Shown here: positions 45,578-54,732 of the stretch, piece after piece | Numbering within the stretch: position 1 is the stretch's first letter | Layout: every line of letters starts with the position of its first letter | From: Phytohabitans flavus | GTDB taxonomy: Bacteria > Actinomycetota > Actinomycetes > Mycobacteriales > Micromonosporaceae | Assembly: GCF_011764545.1 (NCBI RefSeq) | Contig: NZ_AP022870.1 | Location: 558,001-622,000 of the forward strand | Direction of reading: 5' to 3' | Length of the DNA stretch: 64,000 bases | Position numbers and translations under genes: made by a program | The notes under the pieces: generated by a model | Told to the model about the DNA's origin: nothing | The model's input: only the letters and a program-made list of their open reading frames with translations | The model's database searches: none

Positions 45578-46198
45578 TTAGTCACAGGCGGTGCCGTCGC
45601 CGTCCCGGTCCAGGTCGTAGATGTCGCTGCCGATCACCCGGACGGGCCCGCTGACGTACGCCGGCCCGTTGCCGCTGCCACCGGCGCAGTCCACGTCGCT
45701 GGCGATCGGTACGCACCCGCTGTAGTTGGGGTCGCATTGCCGGGTCGGCGCGCTCTTCTTCGTCCCGACGGCGGTCACCTCGGTCACCGGCTGCTTCGTG
45801 ACGGCCTGGCTCAGCAGCTTGCGCCCCGTCTCCTTCCCGCCGGTGTACGTCACCTCGTAGGTCAGCGTCTTCACGCCGGCGACGCCCTTGGTCCGCACCT
45901 TCCGCGTGCCCTCGGCGAGGGTGGAGTCCTTGACGGTGGTCCGCTTGAACGGGATCTTCTGCGTGGCGGTCACCGTCTTGACCTCCACGGCCGGCGTCGG
46001 CGACGGCGTGGGCGTCGGTTCGGCACTCGGCGTCGCCTCGACGTCGGCCGCCTCCGTCTCGGCCGGCGTGGCCAACGACTCGGCGGCGACGTCGGCGGTG
46101 TCCGGTGATCGTTCCGGCTCGGCCGAGGCGCATGCGACCAACATGCCCGCGACACTGATGGCCACGGCGACGCGGAGCAGTACCTTTCGCACCCTCAT
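45578..46198 (-). CDS. Lipoprotein with G5 domain and Excalibur-like calcium-binding tail
   Basis: 206 residues. The ATG at 46198 has GGAGGG upstream. A signal peptide ends in lipobox MLVAC. A Thr/Pro/Glu-rich linker precedes a G5 domain (KTVTATQKIPFKRTTV, then EGTRKVRTKGVAGVKTLTYE), which binds N-acetylglucosamine/peptidoglycan. The C-terminus (CDPNYSGC, then DLDRDGDGTACD) is an Excalibur-like calcium-binding motif with paired cysteines. It is anchored outside the membrane and probably binds the cell wall. It interrupts the cob genes without obvious link to them. Confidence 0.85.
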   Translation of the reverse strand: MRVRKVLLRVAVAISVAGMLVACASAEPERSPDTADVAAESLATPAETEAADVEATPSAEPTPTPSPTPAVEVKTVTATQKIPFKRTTVKDSTLAEGTRKVRTKGVAGVKTLTYEVTYTGGKETGRKLLSQAVTKQPVTEVTAVGTKKSAPTRQCDPNYSGCVPIASDVDCAGGSGNGPAYVSGPVRVIGSDIYDLDRDGDGTACD

Positions 46199-46390
46199 GT
46201 TCCGACCCTCCATAGATGTGAGGGCCCGTACGGTACAGCCGGTTCGGCGTTGATCACCGTCGGTCGTTGATCTGGTCAAGGCGCGCCTTTGGCCACGCTC
46301 CCACCGCGAATGTTCCTCCGGTGTGGCTCCCTCGCCGTCTTGGCATCCGCCGATCAAGGACCACCGGAGCCCAGACAGCCCACCGATTCC

Positions 46391-46410
46391 GCCCAGGTCC
46401 GTACCTGGGC
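46391..46410 (-). terminator. Hairpin after cobM
   Basis: GCCCAGGT (46391-46398) and ACCTGGGC (46403-46410) form a perfect 8-bp stem with a four-base loop, three bases past the cobM stop. It likely ends the PPOX-cobL-cobM message. Confidence 0.6.
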
Positions 46411-46413
46411 GGG

Positions 46414-47154
46414 TCAGCGGGTGCGGGCGGCGGAGTAGAGGTGGCTGTCGGGGAACTCGGTGGCCGTCAGGGTGCGGCCGACCACGATGACGGCCGTGCG
46501 CTTGACGGCGGCCTCGGCTACCTGGGTGGCGATGGTGGCCAGGGTGCCGCGGAGGACGACCTCGTCATCGCGGGAGGCGTAGGCGACCACCGCGGCCGGG
46601 CAGTCGGCGCCGTAGAACGGGGTGAGGGCGGCCGCCACGTCGTCGATGCGCTGTACGGCCAGGTGCAGCACCAGCACCGCGCGGCTCGCGGCCAGCGTGG
46701 CCAGGTCCTCGCCGGCGGGCATCGGGGTGGCCTGGCCGGTCACGCGGGTGAGGATCAGGGTCTGGCCGACGCCGGGGACGGTGAGCTCGCGGCCCAGCGA
46801 GGCGGCGGCCGCGGCGAAGGCGGGGACGCCGGGGGTGACGTCGTACGGGACGCCGGCCGCGTCCAGGCGGCGCATCTGCTCGGCCATCGCGCTGAAGATG
46901 GACGGGTCGCCGGAGTGAAGGCGGGCGACGTCGTGGCCGGCCTCGTGCGCGGCGACCAGCTCGGCGACGATCTCGTCGAGCGTGAGGCTGGCGGTGTCGA
47001 CCTTGCGGGCACCGGGTGGGCAGGCGTCCAGCAGGGCGGCGGGGACGAGGCTTCCCGCGTACAGGCAGACCGGGCTCGCCGCTATCAGGTCACGTCCGCG
47101 GACGGTGATCAGGTCCGCGGCGCCGGGGCCCGCGCCGATGAAATGCACGGTCAC
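46414..47154 (-). CDS. cobM: Precorrin-4 C11-methyltransferase CobM
   Basis: 246 residues from the GTG at 47154, which overlaps the cobL TGA (GTGA). The tetrapyrrole methylase signatures are clear: [38 protein letters not shown] and [15 protein letters not shown]. It methylates precorrin-4 at C11 with SAM. It is the last gene of the minus-strand cob transcript and is followed by a hairpin. Confidence 0.96.
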   Translation of the reverse strand: MTVHFIGAGPGAADLITVRGRDLIAASPVCLYAGSLVPAALLDACPPGARKVDTASLTLDEIVAELVAAHEAGHDVARLHSGDPSIFSAMAEQMRRLDAAGVPYDVTPGVPAFAAAAASLGRELTVPGVGQTLILTRVTGQATPMPAGEDLATLAASRAVLVLHLAVQRIDDVAAALTPFYGADCPAAVVAYASRDDEVVLRGTLATIATQVAEAAVKRTAVIVVGRTLTATEFPDSHLYSAARTR

Positions 47155-48356
47155 AGGGCTGCCCCTGGGAACGGCCGGACCACCGACCACTGGACCACCG
47201 GCAGCGCCGGGCGCCACGCGGTGAAGCCGCCCACCGCGCCGGCGCGGCTCACCTCGACGCGGGTCAGGTCGCCGCCCACCTTGGCGTGCCAGCCGGCCAG
47301 CACTGCCTCGGACTCCAGCGTCACCGCGTTGGCGACCAGGCGGCCGCCGGGGGAGAGGGCGGCCCAGCAGGCTTCCACCAGGCCGGGCTCGGTCACGCCG
47401 CCGCCGACGAAGATGGCTTCCGGCTCGGGGAGGCCGGCCAGCGCGGCGGGCGCCCGGCCTTCCACGGTGATCAGGTCGGGTACGCCGAGCGCGAGGCAGT
47501 TGGCGCGGATGCGGGCGGCGCGGGCCGGGTCGGACTCGACGGCGACCGCGCGGCAGGAGCGGTGGGTGCGCATCCACTCGATGGCGATGCTGCCCGCGCC
47601 GGCGCCGACGTCCCACAGCAGCTGCCCGGGTGCCGGGGCGAGGCGGGCGAGCGTGATGGCGCGTACCTCGCGCTTGGTCAGCTGTCCATCGTGGAGGTAC
47701 GCGTCGTCGGGCAGGCCGGGGACCGCGGGCAGCACCGAGGTACCGGCGCACTCCACGGCCACGATCGTCAGTGGGTCGGCTGCGGGCCACGGGGACGCGG
47801 CGGAGCCGCTCACGATCCGCTCGCCGGGGCCACCCAACTGTTCGAGAACGGTCAACTGACTGTCCCCGTACCCCCGGCTGGAAAGGATGCCCGCGACGGT
47901 GGCCGCGCCCGCCCCCAGGATCAGCAGGCGGCGGCCCGGGGTGATGTAGGGGTGTAGCAGCTCGACCGGGCGGCCGACCAGGCCGACCACCTCGACCTCC
48001 TCCATGGCCCAGCCGAGGCGGGCACAGGCGAGCGACATCGAGGAGGCGGCCGGGAGCACGGTGACCCGGTCGGGGCCGAGGATGCGCAGGATGGCGGCGC
48101 CGATGCCGTGGTGCATGGGATCGCCGCTGGCCAGGACGCACACCCGCCGGCCCCGGTGCGCGTCGAGCAGGCCGGGGAGGGCAGGCATCAGCGGCGAAGG
48201 CCACGGGAGGCGCTCGCCCGCGAACGAAGCCGGGACCAGCGAGAGCTGGCGGCGGCTGCCGAAGAGCACCTCCGCGGCGTGGACCGCGGCCTGGGCATTT
48301 TCGGACAGGCCGGCCCAGCCGTCGGCGCCGATGCCGACCACGTGCACGTCAGGCAT
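47151..48356 (-). CDS. cobL: Precorrin-6Y C5,15-methyltransferase (decarboxylating) CobL
   Basis: 401 residues, a fusion of CbiE (N-terminal tetrapyrrole methylase; [21 protein letters not shown]) and CbiT (C-terminal Rossmann methyltransferase; [18 protein letters not shown]). It methylates C5 and C15 and removes the acetate side-chain carboxylate. The start overlaps the repaired end of the PPOX gene by eight bases, and its stop overlaps the cobM start. Confidence 0.96.
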   Translation of the reverse strand: MPDVHVVGIGADGWAGLSENAQAAVHAAEVLFGSRRQLSLVPASFAGERLPWPSPLMPALPGLLDAHRGRRVCVLASGDPMHHGIGAAILRILGPDRVTVLPAASSMSLACARLGWAMEEVEVVGLVGRPVELLHPYITPGRRLLILGAGAATVAGILSSRGYGDSQLTVLEQLGGPGERIVSGSAASPWPAADPLTIVAVECAGTSVLPAVPGLPDDAYLHDGQLTKREVRAITLARLAPAPGQLLWDVGAGAGSIAIEWMRTHRSCRAVAVESDPARAARIRANCLALGVPDLITVEGRAPAALAGLPEPEAIFVGGGVTEPGLVEACWAALSPGGRLVANAVTLESEAVLAGWHAKVGGDLTRVEVSRAGAVGGFTAWRPALPVVQWSVVRPFPGAAL

Positions 48357-48731
48357 TGCCGAGCACCCGGGTCACGGTGATCTCGATGACGACGCGGCTG
48401 GGGTTGGCGCGGGGACGCGGTAGCGCTCGGCGTAGCGGCGTTCGGCCTCGGCGACGGCGGCCGGGTCGTCGCGGACCACCGCGCGGCCCTCCAGAGTGGA
48501 CCAGCGGCGGCCGTCGATCTGGCAGACCGCCACACGGCCTGTGGCGGCGGCGTTGCGGGCCTTGCGGGAGTCGCGCGAGGTGATCACCCGGGCGATGCCG
48601 GCCGCCGGGTCGAGGGTCACGCCGACCGGGGTGACGTGCGGCGAGCCGTCCGGACGCAGCGTGGTGAGCGTGCAGAGATGCCGCTCGCGCCAGAACGTCA
48701 GGAACGACTCACCCGCCAACTCCATCCCCAT
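48349..48731 (-). CDS. PPOX-class (F420-type) oxidoreductase, C-terminus frameshifted
   Basis: It starts MGMELAGESFLTFWRERHLC with split-barrel strands LTTLRPDGSPHVTPVGV and a conserved GRVAVCQIDGRRWSTLEG. As given it ends early. Adding one G to the run at 48411-48414 (a C run on the coding strand) gives RYRVPRANPSRVVIEITVTR and a TGA at 48349, the usual C-terminus. These small flavin/F420-binding proteins reduce diverse substrates; some act on heme or corrinoid relatives, but this one's substrate is unknown. The end overlaps cobL, so it is probably cotranscribed with cobL-cobM. Confidence 0.82.
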
Positions 48732-48733
48732 CG

Positions 48734-49237
48734 TCAGTCGTTGAAGACCTTGGCGAGCGCGTCGCGGAAGCGGCGCTCGGGCTCGGTGACGACGTCGCCG
48801 CCGATGCCGAGAATCCCGCCCGAGGGTGCCGCGGTGACCACGTGCTCGGCGATGCCGACCAGCCAGTGCGAGTACGCGCCGGCCTCGCCCTCGTCGACCT
48901 TGCCGCGCAGCAGTGCGGCCGCCTCGCCGGCCCGGCCGAGCACGTCCGCGATGTACGCATCCGGGTCGCCCGGGTGGATCGGCGGCAGCTCCTCGCCGGT
49001 CTCCGGGTCGCCGGCCCGCGACACGACCTCCTGCGCGACCGCGGCGACCAGCGGGCTCGCGCTCTCACGTCCGGCGGCGGCGGCCTCCAGCCCGGCCGCG
49101 CCCTCGGCGAGCGTGCGGCGGGTGCCGTCCGACTCGGCCGCGCTGGCGGCGGTGAGTACCGCGAGCGGCAGGCCGCTGAGCAGGCCCCACTCCTGGTCGG
49201 AGAAGCCGAAGGTCGAGTACACCGGTTGTTCGGTCAC
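48734..49237 (-). CDS. Uncharacterised 167-residue protein
   Basis: A soluble, mostly helical protein rich in Ala, Gly and Glu. It starts MTEQPVYSTFGFSDQEWGLL and has a Gly-rich C-terminal stretch GILGIGGDVVTEPERRF before a final helix. I recognise no family, catalytic motif or signal peptide. It ends two bases before the PPOX start and may therefore belong to the PPOX-cobL-cobM transcript. Function cannot be read from the sequence. Confidence 0.7.
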   Translation of the reverse strand: MTEQPVYSTFGFSDQEWGLLSGLPLAVLTAASAAESDGTRRTLAEGAAGLEAAAAGRESASPLVAAVAQEVVSRAGDPETGEELPPIHPGDPDAYIADVLGRAGEAAALLRGKVDEGEAGAYSHWLVGIAEHVVTAAPSGGILGIGGDVVTEPERRFRDALAKVFND

Positions 49238-49304
49238 GGGGGAAGCCTTCCTTCTGTTGGACCGGCGGCTTCGAAGGAGCGCCGGGACCTCGGCACAGGT
49301 TAGA

Positions 49305-50939
49305 TCAGCCCGCCTCCGCGACCAGCAACCCCTGGTCGCGGACGACCGGCACGGACAGCGTCTTGTACCCGACGTCGTCGAACAGAACCGTCATCCGGTC
49401 CGACTCGTAGGAAAGCACCATGCCCAGGCCCCACTCGGCGTGCCGCACGGTGCTGTGCAGCGGGAACGGGCCGCGCTCGGCCTTCTTCATCGGCCGGGTG
49501 TGGCCGGCGGCGCAGTTGTCGCAGTGCCCGCAGGGGTGGGCGAGGTGCTCACCGAAGTACGCGAGCAGCGCCCGCCCTCGGCACGAGCCGCTCTCGGCGA
49601 AGGCGCGCATCATGTCGGTACGCGACCGCTGCACCGCCTGCTGCCGCCCAGCTTCGGCGCGGGCGGCGCGAGCCGCGTCGACCGGCTCGGGGGCGTACCG
49701 GGGCGCGGTCAGCTTCTGCCCGACCGCGGTGGCGGCGCCCACCTGCTCCAGCAGGCCGACCAGCTGGCCCAGCTTGCGGGTGCCGAGGCCGGTGCGCTCG
49801 CGCAGTGCGGTGCGGGTCAGCTCGCCGGTACGCAGCACGGCGGCCAGGTCGCGCAGCTCGGTCTCGTCCGGCGCGCCTCCGGTGAAGAAGCGCTGCAACC
49901 CGACGTCTTCGGCCCGCCACAGCAACAGCGCCCGGGCCGGTGCCCCGTCCCGCCCGGCGCGGCCGATCTCCTGCTGGTAGCTGTCCGGCGAGTCCGGCAG
50001 CGCCACGTGCGCCACCCAGCGGATGTCCGGCTTGTCGATGCCCATGCCGAACGCGGAGGTCGCCACCATCACCGGTATCCGCCCGGCGAGGAAGTCCTCG
50101 TGCCGCCGCTCGCGTACGCCCGCGGCCATCCCGCCGTGGTAGGCCGCCGCGGCGAACCCAGCCGACGACAGCCGCTCGCCCAGCTCCTCGGCGGCGCGGC
50201 GGGTCGGCACGTACACGATGCCGGGCCGCTCGTCCTCCCGCAGCAGCGCGAGCAGGCGGCGCCACCGGTACTCCTCGTCGGGGCAGTGGGTCACCTCGAG
50301 GAAGAGGTTGGGCCGGTCCAGCCCGGAGACGACGACGAGCGGGTCGCGCAGCCGGAGCCGCTCGATGATGTCGTCGCGTACCGGCGGCGAGGCGGTGGCG
50401 GTCAGCGCGACGACCGGCGGCCGGCCGATGCCCTCGATCATGCGGCCGAGCGCGAGGTAGTCGGGGCGGAAGTCGTACCCCCACGCGGAGATGCAGTGTG
50501 CCTCGTCGACCGCGACAAGGGCCGGGCGGAGCGCCTTCACCTCGGCGAGCCGCTCGGGGTCGGTGAGCTGCTCGGGCGTGATGAAGAGGAAGCGGGCCAG
50601 CCCCTTGCGGACCGCCTCCAGCGCCGCCGACCGCTGCCCGGGCGTCTCGGCCGAGCTGACCCGGACGGCGGAGATCCCCGCGCGGTTGTTGAGGGCGTTG
50701 ATCTGGTCCTGCTGGAGGGCGAGCAGCGGCGAGATCACCACGGTCGGCCCGGTCAGCATCAGCGCCGGGACCTGGTACACGGCCGACTTGCCGCCGCCGG
50801 TCGGCAGCACGACGAGCGCGTCCCGGCCACGCAGCAGCGCGCGCATCGGTGCGAGCTGCCCGGGGCGCAGGCGGCGCCAGCCGAAATGGGTGCGGGCGGC
50901 ACGGCGCAGCCGCCGGGAGAGGAGGAAAGGAAGTCTCAT
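49305..50939 (-). CDS. recQ: RecQ-family ATP-dependent DNA helicase
   Basis: 544 residues from the ATG at 50939. Walker A is TGGGKS (47-52), the DEAH box is DEAHC (145-149), and motif VI appears as QQEIGRAGRDG. The RecQ zinc-binding module is visible as CRGRALLAYFGE followed by CGHCDNC. A winged-helix segment precedes it, but no HRDC domain is present; the C-terminus is a short beta domain (GLGMVLSYESDRMTVLFDD). It unwinds DNA 3' to 5' during repair and recombination. Short RecQ-like helicases of this kind are common in actinobacteria. Confidence 0.9.
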   Translation of the reverse strand: MRLPFLLSRRLRRAARTHFGWRRLRPGQLAPMRALLRGRDALVVLPTGGGKSAVYQVPALMLTGPTVVISPLLALQQDQINALNNRAGISAVRVSSAETPGQRSAALEAVRKGLARFLFITPEQLTDPERLAEVKALRPALVAVDEAHCISAWGYDFRPDYLALGRMIEGIGRPPVVALTATASPPVRDDIIERLRLRDPLVVVSGLDRPNLFLEVTHCPDEEYRWRRLLALLREDERPGIVYVPTRRAAEELGERLSSAGFAAAAYHGGMAAGVRERRHEDFLAGRIPVMVATSAFGMGIDKPDIRWVAHVALPDSPDSYQQEIGRAGRDGAPARALLLWRAEDVGLQRFFTGGAPDETELRDLAAVLRTGELTRTALRERTGLGTRKLGQLVGLLEQVGAATAVGQKLTAPRYAPEPVDAARAARAEAGRQQAVQRSRTDMMRAFAESGSCRGRALLAYFGEHLAHPCGHCDNCAAGHTRPMKKAERGPFPLHSTVRHAEWGLGMVLSYESDRMTVLFDDVGYKTLSVPVVRDQGLLVAEAG

Positions 50940-50987
50940 GGCGCCGCCATCGTGCCCCACGCACCCCAGCGGCAAACAGCAGATTCT

Positions 50988-51602
50988 CTAGGCCGGCTCG
51001 TCCGGCCGGACCGGGCCCTCGCCGGGCTGGCCCTCGGGGCAGCGCAGGCGCAGGTACTGGTGGCCGAACGGCTTGTCGATCAGCCAGCAGTGGTGCGGCT
51101 CCTCGGTGCCGGGATGCGCGTACCCGTCGAAGAAGCGGCACGTGACGCACATCTTCGTGACCGGGATCTGGCCCTCGCGCTGCATCCTCCGGATCTGGCC
51201 GGCCACCACCCCGAGCAGCCGGTGCTGCTCCTCCTTGTCGATGTTGTGCAGCTCGGCGAGCAGGTCGGCGGCCCAGTTGAGCAGCTCGGGCGACTGCGCG
51301 CGGCCCTGCTCGGTCAGCGCGATCCGCACCGCGTGCGGCGCGTACGACGGCGAGGGGTCAACGCTTACCAGACCCTCGCGGGCCAGCGTGGCGATCGCCG
51401 ACATCGTCGCGTGGCTGGTCATGTTGAGGTCGGCCGAGAGCTCGGACAGCGGGTACACCTCGCTGCGGCGGCTCAGCAGGAGCAGCACCTGCTGCTGCGC
51501 GATGGTCCGCTCCAGGTATCCCGGGCTTTCCGCCGCCTGGACGGCCACGGCTACACGAGTCAGGCCGGTGGCGAGCTGGCGGGTAGAGGTTTCCAGGTCC
51601 AC
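50988..51602 (-). CDS. MarR-family regulator with Cys/His-rich C-terminal tail
   Basis: 204 residues. The winged-helix domain (about 35-115) has LSADLNMTSHATMSAIATL as recognition region. After a dimerisation helix, a tail not typical of MarR contains CVTC, then HPGTEEPHHC and a final Cys (LRLRCPEG). That makes four Cys and three His, so zinc or another metal may be bound, or thiols may sense oxidants. Target genes are unknown. It starts at the GTG at 51602 and lies directly upstream of recQ on the same strand. Confidence 0.85.
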   Translation of the reverse strand: MDLETSTRQLATGLTRVAVAVQAAESPGYLERTIAQQQVLLLLSRRSEVYPLSELSADLNMTSHATMSAIATLAREGLVSVDPSPSYAPHAVRIALTEQGRAQSPELLNWAADLLAELHNIDKEEQHRLLGVVAGQIRRMQREGQIPVTKMCVTCRFFDGYAHPGTEEPHHCWLIDKPFGHQYLRLRCPEGQPGEGPVRPDEPA

Positions 51603-51641
51603 GCCTATCTATCCCTGGGTTGGCGACGCTTCGAGGGAGCC

Positions 51642-51791
51642 TTATTTCCCCTGGCCTTTGCCGAACATCGACCGGATGGCGGCCAGCAGCAGGAGCGCGC
51701 CGAGGATCGACCCGACGACGCGGACGGCCGGAATGTCGAACCAGCTCCGGTCCTCGGCGGCGAGGGTGGCGGCCGAGAGCAACACGTCCAT
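51642..51791 (-). CDS. 49-residue single-pass membrane protein
   Basis: A short ORF, ATG at 51791 to TAA at 51642, with a predicted membrane helix (VVGSILGALLLLAAIRS) after a charged N-terminus (MDVLLSAATLAAEDRSWFD) and a basic end (FGKGQGK). The ribosome site is weak. It lies 40 bases upstream of the marR gene. No family is recognised. Its coding status rests on the clean hydrophobic pattern. Confidence 0.5.
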   Translation of the reverse strand: MDVLLSAATLAAEDRSWFDIPAVRVVGSILGALLLLAAIRSMFGKGQGK

Positions 51792-51986
51792 CCCAGCACT
51801 CTTTCACGATGTGGCAACAGCGCGCAGCGCCTGGTCCGCGCCGGTACCAGGCATACCGCCACAAAGGCCTGCCCGTCTAGTGAGACTTAATAGAAAGGTT
51901 TATTGACTATTTCTGGGATCCGGTGTGACCATGGCATCTACCCGCCGGACCGGCGGGGACTGTCCACTATGGAGTACGGGGGCCAC

Positions 51987-53480
51987 ATGTCGGAGACCAG
52001 CCGAGATCTGCTTCGCCTCGCCAGCGCGGTGTTGCAGCCGGGTTTCGAGGGGACGCTCCCACCGACCTGGGTGCGCCGGTGGCTGGGCGAGGGACTCGGC
52101 GGCGTGGCCCTCTTCGGCCGCAACATCGCCAGCCCCGCTCAGGTCGCCGAGCTCACCGCCGCGCTGCGCGCCGAGCGGCCCGACGTGGTCGTCGCGGTCG
52201 ACGAGGAGGCCGGTGACGTCACCCGCTTCGAGACCTGGCAGGGCAGCTCGCGCCCGGGCAACCTCGCCCTCGGCGCGGTCGACGACGTGGCGCTGACCGA
52301 GGCGGTCGCCCGCGACCTGGGCCACGACCTGGCCGAGGCGGGGATCACGCTCGACTATGCGCCGGACGCGGACGTCAACAACAACCCGGACAACCCGGTC
52401 ATCGGCGTGCGGGCCTTCGGCGCCGATTCCGACCTCGTCGCGCGCCACACCGCCGCTTGGATCACCGGCCTCCAGTCGGCCGGCGTCGCGGCCTGCGCCA
52501 AGCACTTTCCGGGACACGGCGACACAAGCGTGGACTCGCACGTGGACGTGCCGCGGATCGGGTCGTCCCGGTCCGAGCTGGACGAGCGGGAGCTGCCGCC
52601 GTTCCGGGCCGCGATCGCGGCTGGGGTACAGGCCGTGATGACCGGCCACCTGCTCGTCCCGGCCGTCGACCCGGACCGCCCGGCGACGCTGAGCCGGCTG
52701 GTGCTCACCGACCTGCTCCGCGACGAGCTGGGCTTCGCCGGCACGGTGATCACCGACGGCATCGAGATGAAGGCGCTGCGTACGCGGTACGGGCTCGAAG
52801 GTTCCGCCGTGCAGGCCCTCGCCGCCGGCGTGGACGCGATCTGCGTGGGCGGCGACCACGCCGACGAGGCGACCGCCGTCCGCCTGCGGAACGCGATCGT
52901 CGCGGCTGTCGCCTCGGGCGAGCTGCCCGAGGAGCGGCTCGCCGAGGCGGCCAAGCGGGTCGAGCAGCTGGCCGCGTGGACGGCCCAGGCTCGGGCCGCG
53001 GCGGTGTCCGACCGGGCGGGTGGGGTCCCGGTCGGGCTCGCCGGTGCCCGCCGCGCGGTCCGCGTCACCGGCGTCGCGTCCGCGCTGCCGCTGGCCGCCG
53101 CGCCGCACGTGGTGGAGTTCGAGCCGCCGCGCAACTTCGCGATCGGTCCCGAGACGCCGTGGGGCGTGGCGGTACCGCTGGCGGCCCTGCTGCCCGGCAC
53201 GACCGCGGCGCGGCTCTCCGCCTCGGCGGCCGACAGCGACTTCCTCGCCGCGGCGACGGAGCGGCCGCTCGTGCTCGTCGTCCGCGACATCCACCGGAAC
53301 GAGTGGATGGCGCGCACCGTGGCCACAGCGCTCACGGTCCGGCCGGACGCGATCGTGGTGGAGATGGGCGTACCGGCGTCGGTGGTGGGCGCGACGCACG
53401 TAGCCACGTACGGTGCTACGCGGGCGAATGGCGAGGCCGCCGCGGAGGTTCTCGCCGGCCGTTCTGTCCACAGCGGATAG
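51987..53480 (+). CDS. Glycoside hydrolase family 3 protein, NagZ-like beta-N-acetylglucosaminidase
   Basis: 497 residues from the ATG at 51987 (an ATG at 51969 is an alternative). The (beta/alpha)8 barrel has VDEEAGDVTRF (71-81), the NagZ signature KHFPGHGDT (172-180) with the catalytic Asp/His dyad D183-x-H185, and nucleophile D257 in VITDGIEM. The second domain (about 345-497) lacks signal or anchor features. It probably removes GlcNAc from muropeptides in the cytosol, complementing the murein-peptide genes at the left end. Other beta-hexosaminides are possible. Confidence 0.88.
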   Translation: MSETSRDLLRLASAVLQPGFEGTLPPTWVRRWLGEGLGGVALFGRNIASPAQVAELTAALRAERPDVVVAVDEEAGDVTRFETWQGSSRPGNLALGAVDDVALTEAVARDLGHDLAEAGITLDYAPDADVNNNPDNPVIGVRAFGADSDLVARHTAAWITGLQSAGVAACAKHFPGHGDTSVDSHVDVPRIGSSRSELDERELPPFRAAIAAGVQAVMTGHLLVPAVDPDRPATLSRLVLTDLLRDELGFAGTVITDGIEMKALRTRYGLEGSAVQALAAGVDAICVGGDHADEATAVRLRNAIVAAVASGELPEERLAEAAKRVEQLAAWTAQARAAAVSDRAGGVPVGLAGARRAVRVTGVASALPLAAAPHVVEFEPPRNFAIGPETPWGVAVPLAALLPGTTAARLSASAADSDFLAAATERPLVLVVRDIHRNEWMARTVATALTVRPDAIVVEMGVPASVVGATHVATYGATRANGEAAAEVLAGRSVHSG

Positions 53481-53520
53481 TGCCCCCACGGATACGCGCG
53501 GTGGCGCTATCGTCGCTTCC

Positions 53521-54285
53521 GTGACCGAGCGGTGGCAGCGCGCATTGATGGTGCCGTCGTGGATCCGTTGGCTGCCCTGCTCGTTCGCGTATCTCACGGT
53601 CGTGCCCGACCAGCACCGCTTCTCCCGCGAGGCGTGGTCGATGCTGCCGTGGGACAAGGCGGTCTGGTGCGACCCGGGCTCGGTCGACGACTGGGTCGCC
53701 CAGGCACAGCGCCACCACCCGCGCCGCGAGGCCGACCACGCCGAGCTGCACGCCCGCGAGCACTACGACCGGGTGGTGCGGGTGCGGGCCGCGCGGGTCG
53801 AGCAGTTCACCGAGATGTGCCGCCGCCGCGCGCTGCCCGTACCGCACACGTTGGAGGAGTTGCTTTACTGCCTCGCGAGGTTCGGACTGTTCGAGATGGA
53901 CGGTGAGTGGGTGACGCCCCGCCTGGAGCAAAACCCGATCGAGGTGCTGCCGCTCACCGGCGACGAGATCGTCAACGAGGAGCGGGCCCAGCAGGACGAC
54001 CGCGCGGTGCTCGTCGCGATCACCGTGCGGGCACTGGCCGAGCGCACCCGCCCGCGCTGGCGGCGCCGGCAGGTCAACGCCGACCTGAGCGGGTTCGCGG
54101 CCGCACTGCGGATGCCGGAGGCCGAGGTGCGGCGGGCGCTCACCCGCCTCGGCGAGATCGCCGGGCTCCAGGTCAACCCACCGCCGGCCGTGGCCCGCGA
54201 CCGGGTGCGGATCACGGTCGCCTGGCCGTCGTTCGCCCGCCGTTTCCCCTTCGACGACCTGCCCGCGCCGGAGCACGCGGTCTGA
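53521..54285 (+). CDS. Uncharacterised 254-residue protein
   Basis: It starts at the GTG at 53521, 40 bases after the GH3 gene. It is a soluble, Arg- and Trp-rich protein: MVPSWIRWLPCSFAYLTVV near the N-terminus, then charged helices (HAREHYDRVVRVRAARVEQF). The C-terminal half (RRRQVNADLSGFAAALRMPE, then VRRALTRLGEIAGLQV) could be a winged-helix-like domain. I recognise no family. Possible DNA binding is a guess from the basic helical pattern. Confidence 0.65.
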   Translation: MTERWQRALMVPSWIRWLPCSFAYLTVVPDQHRFSREAWSMLPWDKAVWCDPGSVDDWVAQAQRHHPRREADHAELHAREHYDRVVRVRAARVEQFTEMCRRRALPVPHTLEELLYCLARFGLFEMDGEWVTPRLEQNPIEVLPLTGDEIVNEERAQQDDRAVLVAITVRALAERTRPRWRRRQVNADLSGFAAALRMPEAEVRRALTRLGEIAGLQVNPPPAVARDRVRITVAWPSFARRFPFDDLPAPEHAV

Positions 54286-54338
54286 CTCCGGCCCGCCGCC
54301 GGCTTGGCGGGGAGCGTGGGCCACGTACTCTGGTCCGC

Positions 54339-54665
54339 GTGACGAAGCGACTGACCGCCCGCGTGGCGATCGGCCTGGCAATCGCCGCCGCCGTGTTGAC
54401 CGGGTGCAGCTCCGAGGGTGCCGACACGAGTTGTGGGCTCGACCAGTGCACGGTGACATTCGATCGAGGTGTTGAGGCCCAGGCCAGCGTGCTGGGCGTC
54501 GACGCGAAGCTGGTGAGCGCCCAGGGCGACCAGGTGACCGTCGAGATCGCCGGTGAGCAGCTGACGCTGACCGTGGGCCAGGGCGGCACGGAGGTCGCCG
54601 GCCTCAACGTGACGCTGGAGAGCGTCACCGACAGCAACGTCGTGGTGAAGATCGCCAGACCGTAG
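54339..54665 (+). CDS. Small lipoprotein of unknown function
   Basis: 108 residues from the GTG at 54339. The signal peptide ends in lipobox AVLTGC, followed by SSEGADTSCGLDQCTVTFD with two cysteines that may form a disulfide. The rest is short beta strands (GDQVTVEIAGEQLTLTVG and NVTLESVTDSNVVVKIAR). It should be anchored on the outer face of the membrane. No family assigned. Confidence 0.75.
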   Translation: MTKRLTARVAIGLAIAAAVLTGCSSEGADTSCGLDQCTVTFDRGVEAQASVLGVDAKLVSAQGDQVTVEIAGEQLTLTVGQGGTEVAGLNVTLESVTDSNVVVKIARP

Positions 54666-54732
54666 GCGGTTGGTCCCTGTTTGATCGGGCAACGTAGTTT
54701 TCTCGCCCGATTCGAAGGGGATAAAGCCGGAC

